Of a stretch of 64,000 bases of DNA, positions 21,570 through 34,579 are shown in pieces. The position numbers and the translations under genes were made by a program. Within the stretch, counting starts at the first letter, position 1. Each line of letters opens with the position of its first letter. The notes beneath the pieces were generated by a model, which did no database searches, was not told the DNA's origin, and was given only the letters and a program-made list of their open reading frames with translations. The DNA comes from Lolium rigidum (Eukaryota > Streptophyta > Magnoliopsida > Poales > Poaceae), in NCBI RefSeq assembly GCF_022539505.1, contig NC_061514.1, positions 326,289,090 to 326,353,089 of the forward strand, read 5' to 3'.

Positions 21570-22662
21570 TGCTGTGTTTGGTTGCACCGAATTGGCCTCT
21601 GTATTGAATTGGCAATGGAATACCAAATCAACGATTTCAATGGAATACCATAATTGTTGTTTGGATGCGCATGGTATTCATCTGTAGAATCGAAGCAGCA
21701 ATGGAATTCTAAATCCTGTTTGGATGTACCTTGTGTGGAATTAAAAGTTTTTTAACTTTTAAACAATATAAGCTGTGTAATATGAATGAAAATGACATAG
21801 AATGTGTTTGTATGTAGACTAGCTAATTTTGAGTTATTTTTCGAAATCAATTTCCGAAATTGCATACACGCATCCTATCTTCACCAAACTAGCACTAACT
21901 CCATTTTTGCATCACGAACTAGCAGCTGCCGAGCTTGGGGAAGGAGGAGTCCTGGCTGGAGGAGGCCCTGCCGGTCGAGGAGATCGAGCAGCTGCCGAGC
22001 TCGGGGTCGACGGACGGACGCATGCGGCGTCGACGAACTCGGGGGCAGGCCGCATCGGTGGTTGGGAGATTGACTGGAGCGAGCTCGAGCTCGGCTCGAT
22101 GGGGGCGGGCTGAGCGAACCGAGGCAGGGAGGCAGGGACTGGAGCGAGTGGAGAGGCGGGAGGTGGTCGGCGGCGACCGGCGGCGGTGGAGGAATCGGCG
22201 ATGGGGAGGCGGGGACTGGAGCGAGCTCGAGCTAGGCTCGATGGGGGCGGGCTGAGATGGGGAGGCGGCCGGCGGCGGGGGTGGAGAGGCGGGAGGTGGC
22301 CGGCGACGGTGGAGGAATCAGCGATGGGGAGGCGGGGACTGGAGCGAGCTCGAGCTCGGCTCGATGGGGGCGGGCTGAGATGGGGAGGTGGCCGGCGGCG
22401 GGGGTGGAGAGGCGGGAGGTGGCCGGTGGCGGCCGGCGGCGGTGGAGGAATCGGCGATGGGGAGGTCGGGACGCGAGGGGAGCTGAGCGAAGCGAGGTGA
22501 ACCAATTCAGAGCAATACGGAGCTCCAGACCTCTGAATTGGGCCACGGGTAAGTTAGGCCCGAATTCCAGGCCCCAATTCCGAGCACAACCAAACAGCAG
22601 AATTGGCCTTTTGGGGCTCAATTCTAATTCCGAGGCCCAATTCTATGCAACCAAACATTGCC
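21570..22662. mobile_element. Harbinger-like non-autonomous element, 1093 bp
   Basis: The left end TGCTGTGTTTGGTTGCACC and the right end (reverse complement GGCAATGTTTGGTTGCATA) are imperfect inverted repeats, and TAA flanks both sides (21567-21569 and 22663-22665). A three-base T-A target and TGTTTGG ends fit PIF/Harbinger elements. Both terminal zones also share CCGAATTGG/CCCAATTC words. The middle (21920-22500) is very GC-rich and holds a minisatellite. No transposase is encoded. Confidence 0.65.
22185..22500 (+). repeat. GC-rich minisatellite, unit about 123-133 bp
   Basis: The phrase GGTGGAGGAATC(G/A)GCGATGG starts units at 22185, 22308 and 22441; within units GGAGCGAGCTCGAGCT and GGTGGAGAGGCGGGAGGTGG recur. 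A partial earlier unit lies near 22076. ORFs across it (104-197 codons on both strands) are products of the repeat. Confidence 0.85.
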
Positions 22663-22739
22663 TAAACTTAGATGGGACGATATTTCTTTTTCGTGGCGTG
22701 CTGCTGCACATACACCATACATCAATATTATTTTTACTA

Positions 22740-22859
22740 CTACCTCTGTCCATTTTAGATGTCAAAAATTTATCTAAATTCGAATGTATCTAAACATTTT
22801 TTAGGCATAGAATCCAAATTTAGATAAACCACTGGACATCTATTAACGGACGGAGGGAG
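22740..22859. mobile_element. Stowaway MITE, 120 bp
   Basis: Terminal inverted repeats CTACCTCTGTCC and GGACGGAGGGAG with TA on each side (22738-22739, 22860-22861). Internal words ATTTATCTAAATTCGAATGT mirror CAAATTTAGATAAA. It lies about 110 bp upstream of the histidine phosphatase start codon, so it is in or near that gene's promoter. Confidence 0.85.
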
Positions 22860-22971
22860 TATTATTTTTACTCATTATTATATAAATAAGGCTGTACCCT
22901 GTACTACCCCTGTTCTGCGGCAGGTTAACACACTTCACTTGTTTAGTGAGGAGCGAGTGCGGTTTGGGCAA

Positions 22972-25708
22972 ATGGAGGGTTCGACTGGCGACTCTCCGTC
23001 GCCGCCGCCGCCGCCGCCGCCCATCTTCAGGAACCGGTACTGGATCCTCCGCCACGGCCGCAGCGTCCCCAACGAGCGCGGCATCATCGTCTCCTCACTG
23101 GTAAAAATTCGTCCAATTCGCCCTCTTCAATCTCCATCTGCTCCTATATTCCCCAAAATCCAATCCGGAGCTTCAGTTAACGCGATCTTGCCTGGCAGGA
23201 GAACGGAACGAAGCCGGAGTTCGGGCTGGCCCCGCAGGGCGTCGAGCAGGCGCGCTGCGCAGGGGAGTCGCTCTGCAAGGTACGGATCGAGCTCGAATCT
23301 ATCTATGGCTTCCTGGATTGGGGTCATGCTGTAGTGCTTGGGGCCGGGAAGTCATTGGTTCTTCTCGTGCAGGAGCTTGAGGAGTTAGGTGTGCCCGTCG
23401 ATTCTGTGAAGATCCGCTATTCGCCCTTCTCGCGGACCACCGAGACGGCGAGGGCGGTTGCTGCCGTGCTTGGCGTCCCATTTGATGGCCCCAGCTGCAA
23501 AGTGAGTGGTTCCTGGATGAATATTTGTTTGGTTTCAGGCTAGATGATGGTAATGGATTGCGCAATTAGTTTCTCAAGACATCTTCTTGGCCAGCAAAGT
23601 GCGTGCAAGTAATTTCAATTGGATAGTTGCTTCAATATCATGGCACACTTTTTCTTGAAAATTGGATTTCTGATGTGTGTTCGAAGATTAGTTATTTCCC
23701 AGTGGATGGAAATGCCTTAGATCCTGTATATCTCGTATTTGTGAGTTGTGACCATCTAGTACACTCATGTTTGTTTCATTTGCAGGCAACCGCAGAGCTT
23801 CGTGAGCGTTATTTTGGACCAACATATGAGTTGCTTTCTCATGAGAAGGTGAGCTTGTACTCATGCATTGAACTGTGGAGATTCTTTCGAAATTTATAAT
23901 GAATATGTGAATAAACATGCTTCTCATATTTCATAGGGGCATCAAACGTGCAGATCATAGAGCATCAAGTGAAAAACTCTTTTAAACTAATAAGTTTTTT
24001 ATTACTAGTATAATATGTGATGAATTATAGTATGCTATTGGTCTTGTTAAACTACAACAGTGTGGCATGCATTAATTACAATCGGTCATTGTATTTGATA
24101 TGTTTCTTAGGGCATTCACTTTTTTCAAGAAAAGATATGACAAGTAACTATGATAGCATACATATTTTTTCTTTACCAAATATAATTCTCCTAACAGTTA
24201 AAATGAAAAGTTCTTGATATTTCTCTCATTTTCAGAAATCTTTCTTTTCCTAGCTGACAAGTAAAACCAAAGGGCCTCCTGAAATTCAGATAGGAAGTCT
24301 CCTATGACCTGTATGCATCCTTTATTAGCATGCATGCTCATGGTTGAAATGCTAGTGTACAGCTTGTGTTCAAATTTCAACTTGGTGCTTGTGTCTTGTC
24401 AGATGTTAGTCAGTGCATGATTTTTTTACTTAACTTTTTTGCATCTTGAGGGAGTTCGAACAACGTGCAAAAGATACCATTCCCTGCTAAATGTGTGCCA
24501 AAGACCACTTAGCAGCGATGATATGAGTTACACTGGGTTGGTTAACCCACTGGCCACTATTAACTTCTTTAGCAGAAACACGCCATCAAAGTTTTGTTTG
24601 GATAAATTATGTTATTGAAAATTTCAAGAATACCCTGCATTTGGTAGCACATGGTGTATTGTTGCTCCTTATGATCTTATCTCATAAGCTAGTTACTATA
24701 TCTGATATGATGTGGTAGTATGCAGAGGTATGGGCAGTAGATGAAGCAGATCCCTTTATGGCTCCAGAAGGTGGCGAGAGTGTTGCAGATGTTGCTAGTA
24801 GACTCGCAGGGGTGCTGTCTTCTATAGACATGGAGTTACAAGGGTACTTATACTTGCATCCCATTATAATTTAAATGATATATGTGTGTTTATTCATATT
24901 CGTTAGTTGCATTTGGTGTTATACCATCACCAAAATCTATATACGTCTTGCTATAAAATATCTCCATAAATGTCAGTTAAAAAGACAAAGTAATCTACGC
25001 AGCAGATTAAGAGGCTGGGTCTCTTTGCAAAGCAGAACAGCATGCCTTGCCACATCTTTTTAGTTTTCACTGTATTTGTAATGGTGATATCCTTCCGGCA
25101 TGAATTAACTAGAAACACAGACATGAACAACGACAGGCCTTGTGGTCTGCTAGAGCACTTATGATCTGGAAAGAATGCTATCATGTATATATGATTTTAT
25201 TATGCAGATATAAGAATTCGTACAATACCTTACAGAGTACTGAGTGCTGATAGATGCAGAAACCTGAAGAACCACTAAAAGGGCTGAAGTTACAGAGCTG
25301 CCTTGTGAAGCTTTCAGCTATTAGTCTAGAATGCTGAAGTTCTAATAACTCATGTTATCATGTAAGACTAGATTTTGTTTCATACCATTGGTGGAAAAGC
25401 AATATAACAACCATAACTAAAACTTTTACATACCAATTGGCAGCCTAACATCTATTGACCTGTGCTCCCATTATCATGCTGGAAGGAATTGACTTGTATG
25501 TTGAACTTCATGCAGCTCTGCTGTTCTTATTGTCAGTCATGGGGACCCACTACAGATCTTTCAAGCAGTGCTCGGTGCAGCCAAGGAAAACCCACCTTTC
25601 CTTGACGAGGTAACTGACCTGCAAAAGAAGAGCCTGATAGCTCCATCCGTGTTGTCACAACACCGTAGGTTCGCACTCAACACAGGAGAATTGCGCCGAG
25701 TTGTGTGA
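22972..25708 (+). CDS. Histidine phosphatase superfamily (phosphoglycerate mutase-like) protein
   Basis: Six exons: 22972-23100, 23199-23279, 23373-23501, 23786-23848, 24719-24843, 25516-25708. All junctions are GT/AG and the sum, 720 bp, encodes 239 residues. After a Pro-rich N-terminus (residues 9-17) comes the catalytic RHG core WILRHGRS (H28 is the phospho-acceptor). Then come GLAPQGVEQA (typical 'LT.G..QA' region), YSPFSRTTETA, an acidic EVWAVDEADPF loop and GGES, and the second active-site His in LIVSHGDP (H184). The layout fits plant cofactor-independent broad phosphatases annotated as phosphoglycerate mutase family proteins; it is not a true glycolytic mutase. The substrate is unknown. 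No transit peptide is obvious. Start chosen as the first ATG preceding the conserved core. Two Stowaway/Harbinger insertions lie immediately upstream. Confidence 0.9.
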
Positions 25709-26485
25709 CTTGACGCAGCTTTGATAGCTTGGTTCTACTCTCCTATGTTGTAGATAAGGGTCCATAAACTCTGCTGGGTGCGATTCTTAGCAGTTCTGCT
25801 GTGATACAAAACACAGATGGATTTATCTCCGTAAGAGCTGAATGTAACTAAACATATATTTGTATTCTATGAGTTGGCATCATTCAAGTAAATCAGTAAC
25901 CTTACACAGCTCTTTACTACTGATACTTCACATGGCTTTGTAAATTAATCTCCAAAGTTCTCTGCAAAAAAAGACCTCCAAGGTAGAGCTATTTGCAATT
26001 TAAGCGAGTTTACGAAGGCTATAGCAACAAAGCTTTCTATCCCACTGAAAAAGTACTGTGTAAGAGAAACCTGCATTCGTTTTGGCTCCTCCTGGTCCCG
26101 TGAAAACTTTCTATCTTGGAGACATGGTGATCGAGCTCAGGGAAGGCGGTGATGTTGCCGGTTCACGTGGTTGGATATGCCCCTCGCCAAGATGCCTATG
26201 ATCCATGGCCCTATTTCGTAGCCATGACCACGAAGCATCATGCCATCCCACGATATTATCTGGATATACAGAAACAACCACTGAATCCCAGCTCGGGTTA
26301 TTTTGCTAACCGAAGAAAAGAATTTACATTTCTCGGAACTGATGAAAAACTACACATAAAGAACAAACTCTTGAGGAAAACTGAATTTGTCTGAAGAAAA
26401 CCCAACTCGGTTTCTGTAATCTCCTCCACTATCCCTGTATAGCTCGTGTAATCCATGGATTTAGGAGGTTAGGTTACGCACGCTG
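25709..26485. other. Histidine phosphatase 3' UTR and flank
   Basis: The 3' UTR probably runs to about 25950. An 81-codon ORF at 26149-26394 (+) resembles nothing I know and is not called as a gene. The LINE target duplication starts at 26486. Confidence 0.5.
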
Positions 26486-26829
26486 TGCCCACTGTATATT
26501 TTTTTTTAGAGAAAAGGGAGTCATCTCCGATTTCATTAAGGAAAACAGTTTTTGCTACAACATAACAGCCCTCACCACCCAACGCAACACAGAACATGTA
26601 CTTAAGGTTTCTTACAGACCAGCTAGACTGAAACCCAGTTCAACTTGACAGAAAAAGGAGAGGACGATAGAGAGGTGGGAGAAACAGATACAAGCAGGAA
26701 AAGATCCAGTCGCAACCAAAAACTACTCCTACTTGAAACTGCAAGATTTCTTCCTCCTTCATTTTCCTCTTCTTTTCCTTATTTTTATTCCTCTACATCA
26801 TCAATCTTGGCGTCCAGGAGATCCAACTT

Positions 26830-29345
26830 CTTCTCGAACCAAACACTTCTTTAGCTACTTTTTCCAACACCCTTGCACATAATTCCAACATGTTCCTAGC
26901 GTCCTCCTTCACCTGCAAACAACTCCAAGAATTAATATAATAACAGATTTTTAGAATAACAACATAAGGTTCTTCAGGCCATATTTTCTCAAAGCATGCC
27001 AGATTTCTAGTTTTTCAGATACTCCATATAACAGCAGCAACCCCCACAGCAAGGACCTCTTTTTTCTTCCCCCCAAAAACCCTTCAGCCAATTGGAAATA
27101 AGTGATCAGCAAAGTCAAATTGGAATTTCAAACCAAAAGTGCAGCTAACCACATTCCAAATGTACCTAGCCAGGGGGCATTTGAAGAAGAGATGATCAAT
27201 AGTTTCATTACATCCACAAAAGAGACATTTCTTCTCACATTTTCCTCCCCTTTGTAGTAGAACATCTCTTGTAAGTATGCTTTTTTTTAACATCAACCAC
27301 AAGAAAGTCTTAACTCTAAGGGGTATTTTAGTTTCCCACAATTTATAAGGAACCACATCCTTACATTGCATAGCTAAATACAGAGATTTAACTGAAAATT
27401 CCCCTGTGTTGGTTAATTTCCAAACCAACCTGTCAGGCTCATTATTCAGTATAACCCTCTCTAGCAATTTTTTTAAGTTTAACCATTGTTCTCTAAGTCC
27501 CCCAACCATGGCTCTTCTGAATCTAAGCGTCTCCACTCCAACCTCAAATACTTCTTTAACTGTCACATTCCTATTCATAGAGACCAAAAACAGTCTTGGG
27601 AAGGTTTTTGCCAGACAAGAATAGCCTATCCACTGATCCTTCCAAAAACTTGTTTTTGATCCATTTCCAATTCGGATTTTACAATTTTGCCAAAATATTT
27701 TCTTGACCTCCATCAAACCTTGCCAGAAATGCGAGTCTCCATTTTTGGTGACTGCCTGACAAAGAGTTTGCTTCTGGAGATATTTTTTCCTCAGAATTTC
27801 CTGCCAAATCCCATCTTCATTGAAGAGTTTCCATAACCACTTAGCTAGTAAGGCAATATTCAGTTTCTCCAAGTCTAGGACCCCTAAACCACCTTGGTCT
27901 TTTGGCATACATACTATCTGCCAGTTCACCAAGTGGTACTTCTTGTGTCCTTCAGTTTCATCCCACAGAAAATTATTTCTTATTCTATCTATTTTCTCTT
28001 TCACACCAACTTGCATCCTATAAAAGGAGAGCATATAAAGAGGTACACTGGTCAGGGATGAGTTGATCAGGCTAACCCTTCCTCCCATCACCAACATTTT
28101 CCCTTGCCAAGGTCCTAGTTTATTCCTCATTTTCCTTTCAGTTGGATCCCAATCAGAGTTCTTCAATCTTTTTTTGTTTATTGGCACTCCCAAATATTTC
28201 ATTGGTAATGAACCAGATTTGTAAGTAAAGATTCTTTCAAAGTATTTTTCCCTATCTGAAGCCCTTCCCAGACAATAAATATCACTTTTGTGAAAATTAA
28301 TCTTCAGTCCTGACATTTGCTCAAAAAGGCAGAGAATTACTTTCAAATTTCTAGCCTGGTCAAGATTATCTTCTAGTAGGAGGATGGTGTCATCTGCATA
28401 TTGCAAAATGGCCAGACCTCCTTCTACAAGATCTGTACCTAACCCTGTCAGTAAACCCTCCCCTTGAGCTCTTTTAACAAGAATAGCAAGAATATCAACA
28501 ACAAGGTCAAAAAATATGGGTGAGAGTGGGTCCCCCTGTCTTACTCCTTGGAATGTGGAGAAGTAAGCCCCAATCTCACCATTAACATTAATCCCTACCT
28601 TGCCACTGGTTACTGTCTTCATTATTAAGTCAATCCATTTGGATGGAAATCCTTTTGCTTCCATTGATTGGTGAAGAAAAGGCCATTTGACTTTGTCAAA
28701 GGCTTTTTCAAAGTCAATCTTGAAAAGCACACCAGACTTTTTCTTTTTGTGTGTGTCATTCAAAATCTCATGTAAAATATTAACCCCCTCCATGATATAT
28801 TTCCCCTTAATGAAAGCAGTTTGGTTCAAGAGCACAACCTTCCAAATTACTTGGATGAATCTATTAACTAGGACTCTTGTTATAACTTTGAAGGATACAT
28901 TCAGTAGGCATATGGGCCTATATTTTTGAATCCTATCTGCATATTTTCCTTTTGGAACTAATGTGATAACCCCATAATTCAATGTTGCAACATCTAATTC
29001 TCCTTTTTGAAAATCTGTAAGCAGACTAAATAGATCTTGCTTCACCAGTTCCAAATTTTTCTGGTAGAATTCTGCATTGAAACCATCTGGGCCAGCTGCT
29101 TTATTGGCTGCCATTTCAAAAACAACAGTTTTAAGCTCCTCCATTGTAAATTGTTTTAGTAATAGCTCACTGTCTTCAGCACTAAGTTTTTCCACACTTG
29201 ATTCACTAAAACTAATATTATTTAAACTTGGATTACCAAAGAGTTTTTTTTTGTAGAAGTTAGTAATATATCTCTTCAGATTTTCCTGACGCTCTATCAA
29301 ACCCTCATCCTGATTTAAATTTGTAATCAAAGTTTTCCTTCACCT
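26830..29345 (-). pseudogene. LINE ORF2: reverse transcriptase and C-terminal zinc finger
   Basis: The main open stretch, 27084-29330 minus, encodes about 748 residues. It has LINE reverse transcriptase blocks: NKAAGPDGF, the palm DFEKAFDKV, GVRQGDPLSPI and the catalytic QYADDTILL. After these come the thumb region and the zf-RVT domain (CLFCGCNETIDHLFFKC). A stop at 27084-27086 is followed, in shifting frames down to about 26830, by residues typical of the LINE C-terminal tail. Upstream, the segment at 29340-29534 (EILEGDNNTRYYHSKANGR) is the normal lead-in to the RT domain but lies in another frame, so a frameshift sits near 29335. Confidence 0.9.
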
Positions 29346-29699
29346 CCCATTTGCTTTTGAATGGTAATATCTAGTATTATTATCTCCCTCAAGGATTTCT
29401 TTTTCTTTTGCTCTCTGTATCCATTTAATTTCCTCTTCTTTGATAATGTTTTTTTGTTGATTCTGTAACATCTTCTTTACTTCTATTTCTGACTGCACCA
29501 GCCCATATAACTCCCTTTTTTTTATCAATTTCATCTAGTTGTACTGCTAAAGCTCATCTCTTTCTCTTATATTCCCCCTCAATATTCAAATTCCATCCCT
29601 TCAAAGTCCTCCTAAGACATTCAAATCTTTTTTTTGCCATATATCAATGTTTTTGTCTCCTGAGTAAGTTTTATCCCACACTTTTTTGATTATTTCGAA

Positions 29700-30464
29700 G
29701 ATCAGGTCTCAAGAACCAGCAGTTTTCAAATCTGAAATTGACTGTCTCTTAGGTCTATCCCCTGATTTGATCAAAATGGGAGTGTGATCAGATAGCTCAC
29801 TTGGGAGAGTTGTTGCACACACTAATGGGAATTTTTCCTCCCATGATGGGGAAACAAGAACTCTATCTAAAAGCTCATAGGTGGGATCTTCATGATTATT
29901 ACACCAGGTGAATTTCCTACCTAAAAGGCTTATCTCCATCAGACCACCCTGTTCAATTACATCATTAAACATGGGGCTCCATATGTTATATCCTCCTGGT
30001 TTGTTTTTCTCACTATTCTTCCTTGTCATATTAAAATCCCCAGTAATCAAAATTGGGTACACAGAGCTTCTAATGACATTTACCAATTCAACTAGGAAGT
30101 TGGCTTTGCCACCTTGTTGTGCATCCCCATAAACCACCACTAGATTCCATGTAAAATTGTCTATCTTGCTTGCTATGAGAAATCTAACAAAATATATAAA
30201 CTCCTTTTTGTTTTTCAATTACATCATAAGTCTCTTTACTAACTCCTAATAAGATCCCACCAGATCTCCCTCTTGCAGGAATACCATCCCAGTGAAACTC
30301 AGATCCCCACTTATTTTTTTAAGAAATTTAGTGGAGTATTCTTGTCTCACTGTTTCTTGTATGCCCACAAAGTCAAGTTTGTGGTCTCTTATGTTTTTTC
30401 TAATATAACTCTTCTGGCTTTCTTCCCCAGTTCCTCTACTATTCCAAGTAAGGCCACTAATCAT
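29700..30464 (-). pseudogene. LINE ORF2: endonuclease domain
   Basis: Two open pieces in different frames. 30246-30464 has the start WNSRGTG and the catalytic-site segment LDFVGIQET. 29709-30218 has WNLVVVYG, the ITGDFNM motif, the RKFTWCN segment and SDHTPIL with the catalytic Asp-His. This is the exonuclease/endonuclease/phosphatase fold used by L1 elements to nick target DNA. A frameshift separates the pieces near 30230. Confidence 0.85.
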
Positions 30465-31333
30465 TTAACACTTTCTTTTTCCCCTCCTACACATCATCTT
30501 AGATTCAATGGGGGTTTTGTAGTGAAACTCCACAGGAGCCACATACCCCCCCTATTTTCTGTTTTCCTCCACTAATACTAGAAGTGACTACATTGTCAGT
30601 TAAAGCCACACAATCTTCTTTGCCCATTTTTAGGATATCTAGCAAGACTTGGTCAACAACATCTGGCTGGTTGTCCATGTCTGCTGGATAATTTTCCCCT
30701 ACAGGGTCCTCTTCTTTGCTCAAAAATATGTTAACTCTGGTCTGCTTTTGTTCTCTTATCAAAGCTAAATTTGTTTCTATCATGTCTAAAGTAGTGCCAA
30801 GATCAATCCCAACTTTGCTAGCAATATCTAGTAGTATGAAGGGTAATGGTGCTACCTTGAGATGGCTGAAGATTCTTTCGCATGGCAATTTTTTTTTGCC
30901 ATGTCCATGATGGGGACATCACTTTTTGGGGCAAGTCTATTGTTGAACCTGTTTCCATTGGCTTCTTCTATTTCTTCTAGGATCACCACTTCCTTGTTCT
31001 TCTTCTTCCTATAGTTTGGTGATTTCCCCTCCTCAACATTCTTGATCTGTGTTGTCATGCTTAAAGATGAATCAGATTTTCTATCTCCCTCATCACCATC
31101 TAGCTCCACTCTCCCAATTGTCCCTAGATCCTCAGTTTGATCCTCCATTTTTTGGTCATTCTCGTGAACATTGTCACCAGTTTCTTCCTGCAGATCCTCT
31201 CTTTCTTCCTCCACATTTCTGTCTATTGTCCCCACCAAATCTCCCCTGGCTGGTAAGTTTGTTGGGTCTTGATTTGTGACTGATCCTTTCTTTTTGTTCA
31301 AAGCAATTGCATCCAAATCATTTTGCCTCCTAG

Positions 31334-34300
31334 CTAATTTCCTCTTCCCTTTCCTCTAGCTTTTTTTCGTTTGCTCACTTGCTTGTATGTGTCCCTCACT
31401 GACTGTCCCCTCATTTCCTTCAATTCTTGGTCTTTTTCTCTTCTATCTCCCAGCTCTTGAGATAAAGTGTCTTCCATTTCATCAGATTCTTGTATGTACT
31501 CTTCCTCAGGTCTCAGCCAACCTTCCTCCACCACCTGCTCAACTTGAAAGTAGATGTAGTAGATCATTAACTTTTTTGTAGTAAGTTTTGCTATGGCAGG
31601 AATGTTCTTGTGGTTGACCACCCCAACCAAGAATCTTATGCTTCCATACTTCCTAAAAGTTTCCATGTCCACTTCAATAACTTGTCCAAGTGTTGATCCC
31701 ACTTCAGAGATCCCTTGATAGTTTTTCAGTGTTTTTGGAACTCTCTTAGCCCTAACCCATACTGTATCTAGTTTACCAGCTGCAAGATTTTCATCAGACC
31801 ATTGCTTGACATTCACCTTGATGTGAGCACCCCTCAAAGTAACCCAGTCATAGATTGAGACTTCATTTATCCTTGCAGCTGATGGGAAATTGACCAAAAA
31901 TCTGCCAGCTGAAACTTCCTTGACTTGCCAAGTCCACTTCTAAGGGTATGTTCTTCCAAGACACATCACTAATAGTTCTTCATCCACATGGAAGTCCACT
32001 TCTTTGACTTTAACTATTGCTATGGCTTTTCCTTTTTCCTCAGCTCCAGTACCTTCTTTTGCATGTTCAACAACAAAGCAACATAGGCTAGACCCTCCAA
32101 ATCCAACCAGATTTGCACTTGGCTTTTTTTGTTTGAGCCAGGCACACCTCATGGATTGGTGTCCTTTGCCACAGTTGACACACTCAATCTCTTCATTGAA
32201 GTATTTTCAAATATGTCCTTTTTTCCCACATTTGTTACAGAGAAGATTGTCATCTCCAGAGGTCTTCTTCCCTACCAATTCTGCCTCTGAACTTGCCCCT
32301 ATCTGCAACTGTTGTGTTGTTCCAGATGAAGCAACAAGAACTGTTGTGGCTGAGACAGTTGTTCTTTCATGAGTGACTTTGTTTTGGCCAGTTGAGAGTC
32401 CACCTGAGCTAGTAGGCATTGCCCTCTGCACATATGCTCTGTTCTGCCCCTGAAAATGATCCCTGTCTCCAGCATGCCCTCCTTGATTCTGGCTACTATC
32501 AAATTGCCCATTTCCTTGTCCATACGAGCCTCTGCCTAGATTGTTGAATTGTCCCTGCCCTCTCCCAAATCTCTGAGGATTTTGGTACTGATTCCGTCCA
32601 AACTGCCTAGAGCGAGAGAAGGGTGGACGCTGGAAATTATTACCTCTATATCCACCATACTGTTGTCTGTTTGGTCCACCTTCATCTCTGCAATAACTTC
32701 CTCTTCCTCCCATGGCATCATATCTCTCTCCCATCTCTCTCAAGCTTTCCGCCGCCGTTTTAGTTGGAGGAACCCTAGTTTCTCGCACCCACCAACTCCC
32801 CAGCAAGCTATCCAAGTACCCTTGTGAGAATATACCCTCAGACAGAGATGCCACTGTCTTTGCTTTATACAGGCACATGGCTTGCCCTGGGTGTGTTTCT
32901 GGTGGGCTGGGCTTGGATTGTACTGAACTACTGACCGGCCCACGAGATGACATTGTCTTGATGGAAACTTTAATTCCAATAAAACAGTCTATGTCATCCC
33001 CTGGCTTCCTAAAAGGCCTATTGCAAGCTTCAACGATAGAGACACCTGCTGGTGGCCTTGATAGCACAGGAGTGGGTTCTGTCATTCCTAAAGCTTTCTT
33101 TGCCTCTAGGAAGGGATTCAAATTCTGCCTAACAACCTTTCCTCGGCAGATTTTAAACCATCTAGGATCTAGATTTTCCAGGAGAGATTATCAACATGTT
33201 CTGCTGAATCATGTTGCAAAGAAGTTATACTTCTATGTTCTGATCCAGCCAAACTTGTTTCTCTACCTAAATTAGATCCCAAATTTGTTTGATTCATTAA
33301 CCTTCTCTATCTACTAATGTTTCTCTTATCATTGTTACCCCTTTTATCCATTACAATGGCAAGGTAATCACCAAAGAAAATGGGAGGAATTTCATGATAG
33401 ACATTGTCAGAGAGAGCAGCATCTAAATCATCCTCTCCTTTAGAGAGATTACTCAAAACATAGAAACGATTGCTAGCTTTCTTATAACACATACCTTTCA
33501 CAGAACTTCTTGGCACCCTTCCTTGAACGGACCTTCGAACTAAACTTTCTTCTTCCCTCCCAACAGGTGCCTGGTGATACGCTTGAACCTTGCCATTATT
33601 GAGATAGCAGTCAGGTCGTCCTTCCTCATCGGCGACAGCTTCCTCTCCGGATCGAATGAACTGTTGATGTACATTGAGTCCTCCGTTGGAGGCTGAGACC
33701 ATCCCGCTGGAGTTGGTGGTCTGAGAGGGTTTGGACCCAGCAGCTCGGAGACTCTTCTGTTTGGCGGTGCCGGCAGCGCCATAATCCCCACCGGCGTCTT
33801 CCTCAGCAGCTCCAAACCTTCCGCAGCCTCTCTCATCCTCTTCTCGCTCTCTGTTCTTCTGTGGAAGACTCTGCGCGACCCCTCTGCCTCCTCCATTTTT
33901 GGTGATGTCCTTATTCGTAGTGTCGCCCCCAAATATATCGCTGGCCTGAGCACGAGACGATATACAAGATACCAAACAAGGGAATACCTCCAGATTCTCT
34001 ACAGACTTTTCAGGCTGTGAGTCGACCGCTCGAGCCCATCCATGGAGAATCTTTGCGATTCCCCCTGCAGCCGAGCCAAAATTGCTCAGCGGCGACCAGG
34101 TGCGCCACCCGCGCTTTCTCACGGCATGTTCTACAACTCTTCCAGCCTCTGCCTCGCCATCTCCCTCATCGGATCGTCTGGATCCTTGAGATCCAGCATC
34201 CCCTGTGCCGCCACGATCTGCTCCTCGATTCCTCGTCCAGACAGCTGCAGGCGCCACCCTTTGGCCATCTGATCGACGGCCCAGGGCGAGGCGAGGCAGA

Positions 34301-34448
34301 TCTGAAGCATGATCAACTTCCGCCTCAGCTTTGTCTGCCTCCGCTCCTCGGCTACCTTCGCCTCTTCGTCCCTCTTGGCCCGCTCCTCGGCAAGTTTACT
34401 CTCCTCCGCGAAGGACATCATCCCAGAGGACCACTTCAGCTCCGCCAT
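31334..34448 (-). pseudogene. LINE ORF1: gag-like protein with DUF4283 and zinc knuckle
   Basis: A start at 34448 (MAELKWSSGMMSFAEESK) opens a charged region. Later pieces are in several frames: 33307-34257, 32207-33121 (contains CNKCGKKGHI and a Gly/Asn/Gln/Arg-rich part), 31940-32152, and 31334-31897. The last has the DUF4283-like segment from SIYDWVTLRGAHIKV through VRAKRVPKTL and ends in a basic KKARGKGRGN. Plant LINE ORF1 proteins bind RNA with these domains. At least four frame breaks are visible. Confidence 0.7.
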
Positions 34449-34579
34449 CTCCGCTAGGGCCTGGGGCTCCTGCTGGTGAGATCAGGAGGTGGGGGGAGGT
34501 GGTGGTGGTGGGGAATTTTGAAATCGCCTTGGTGGAGAGAGGAGGGGACATGAGGACTCAGGGGACATTGCCCACTGTA

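Larger units (their letters stand above)
26497..34568 (-). mobile_element. Full-length LINE (L1-type) with 11-bp target duplication
   Basis: Flanked by perfect copies of TGCCCACTGTA (26486-26496 and 34569-34579). On the minus strand it starts near 34568 and ends with an A-rich tail (plus-strand T run at 26498-26508). It contains a gag-like ORF1 with zinc knuckle, an apurinic-type endonuclease, a reverse transcriptase with YADD and a zf-RVT C-terminus, in the order expected for plant L1 elements. The coding frames are broken in several places, so this copy is not autonomous, although it is not 5' truncated. Confidence 0.93.
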
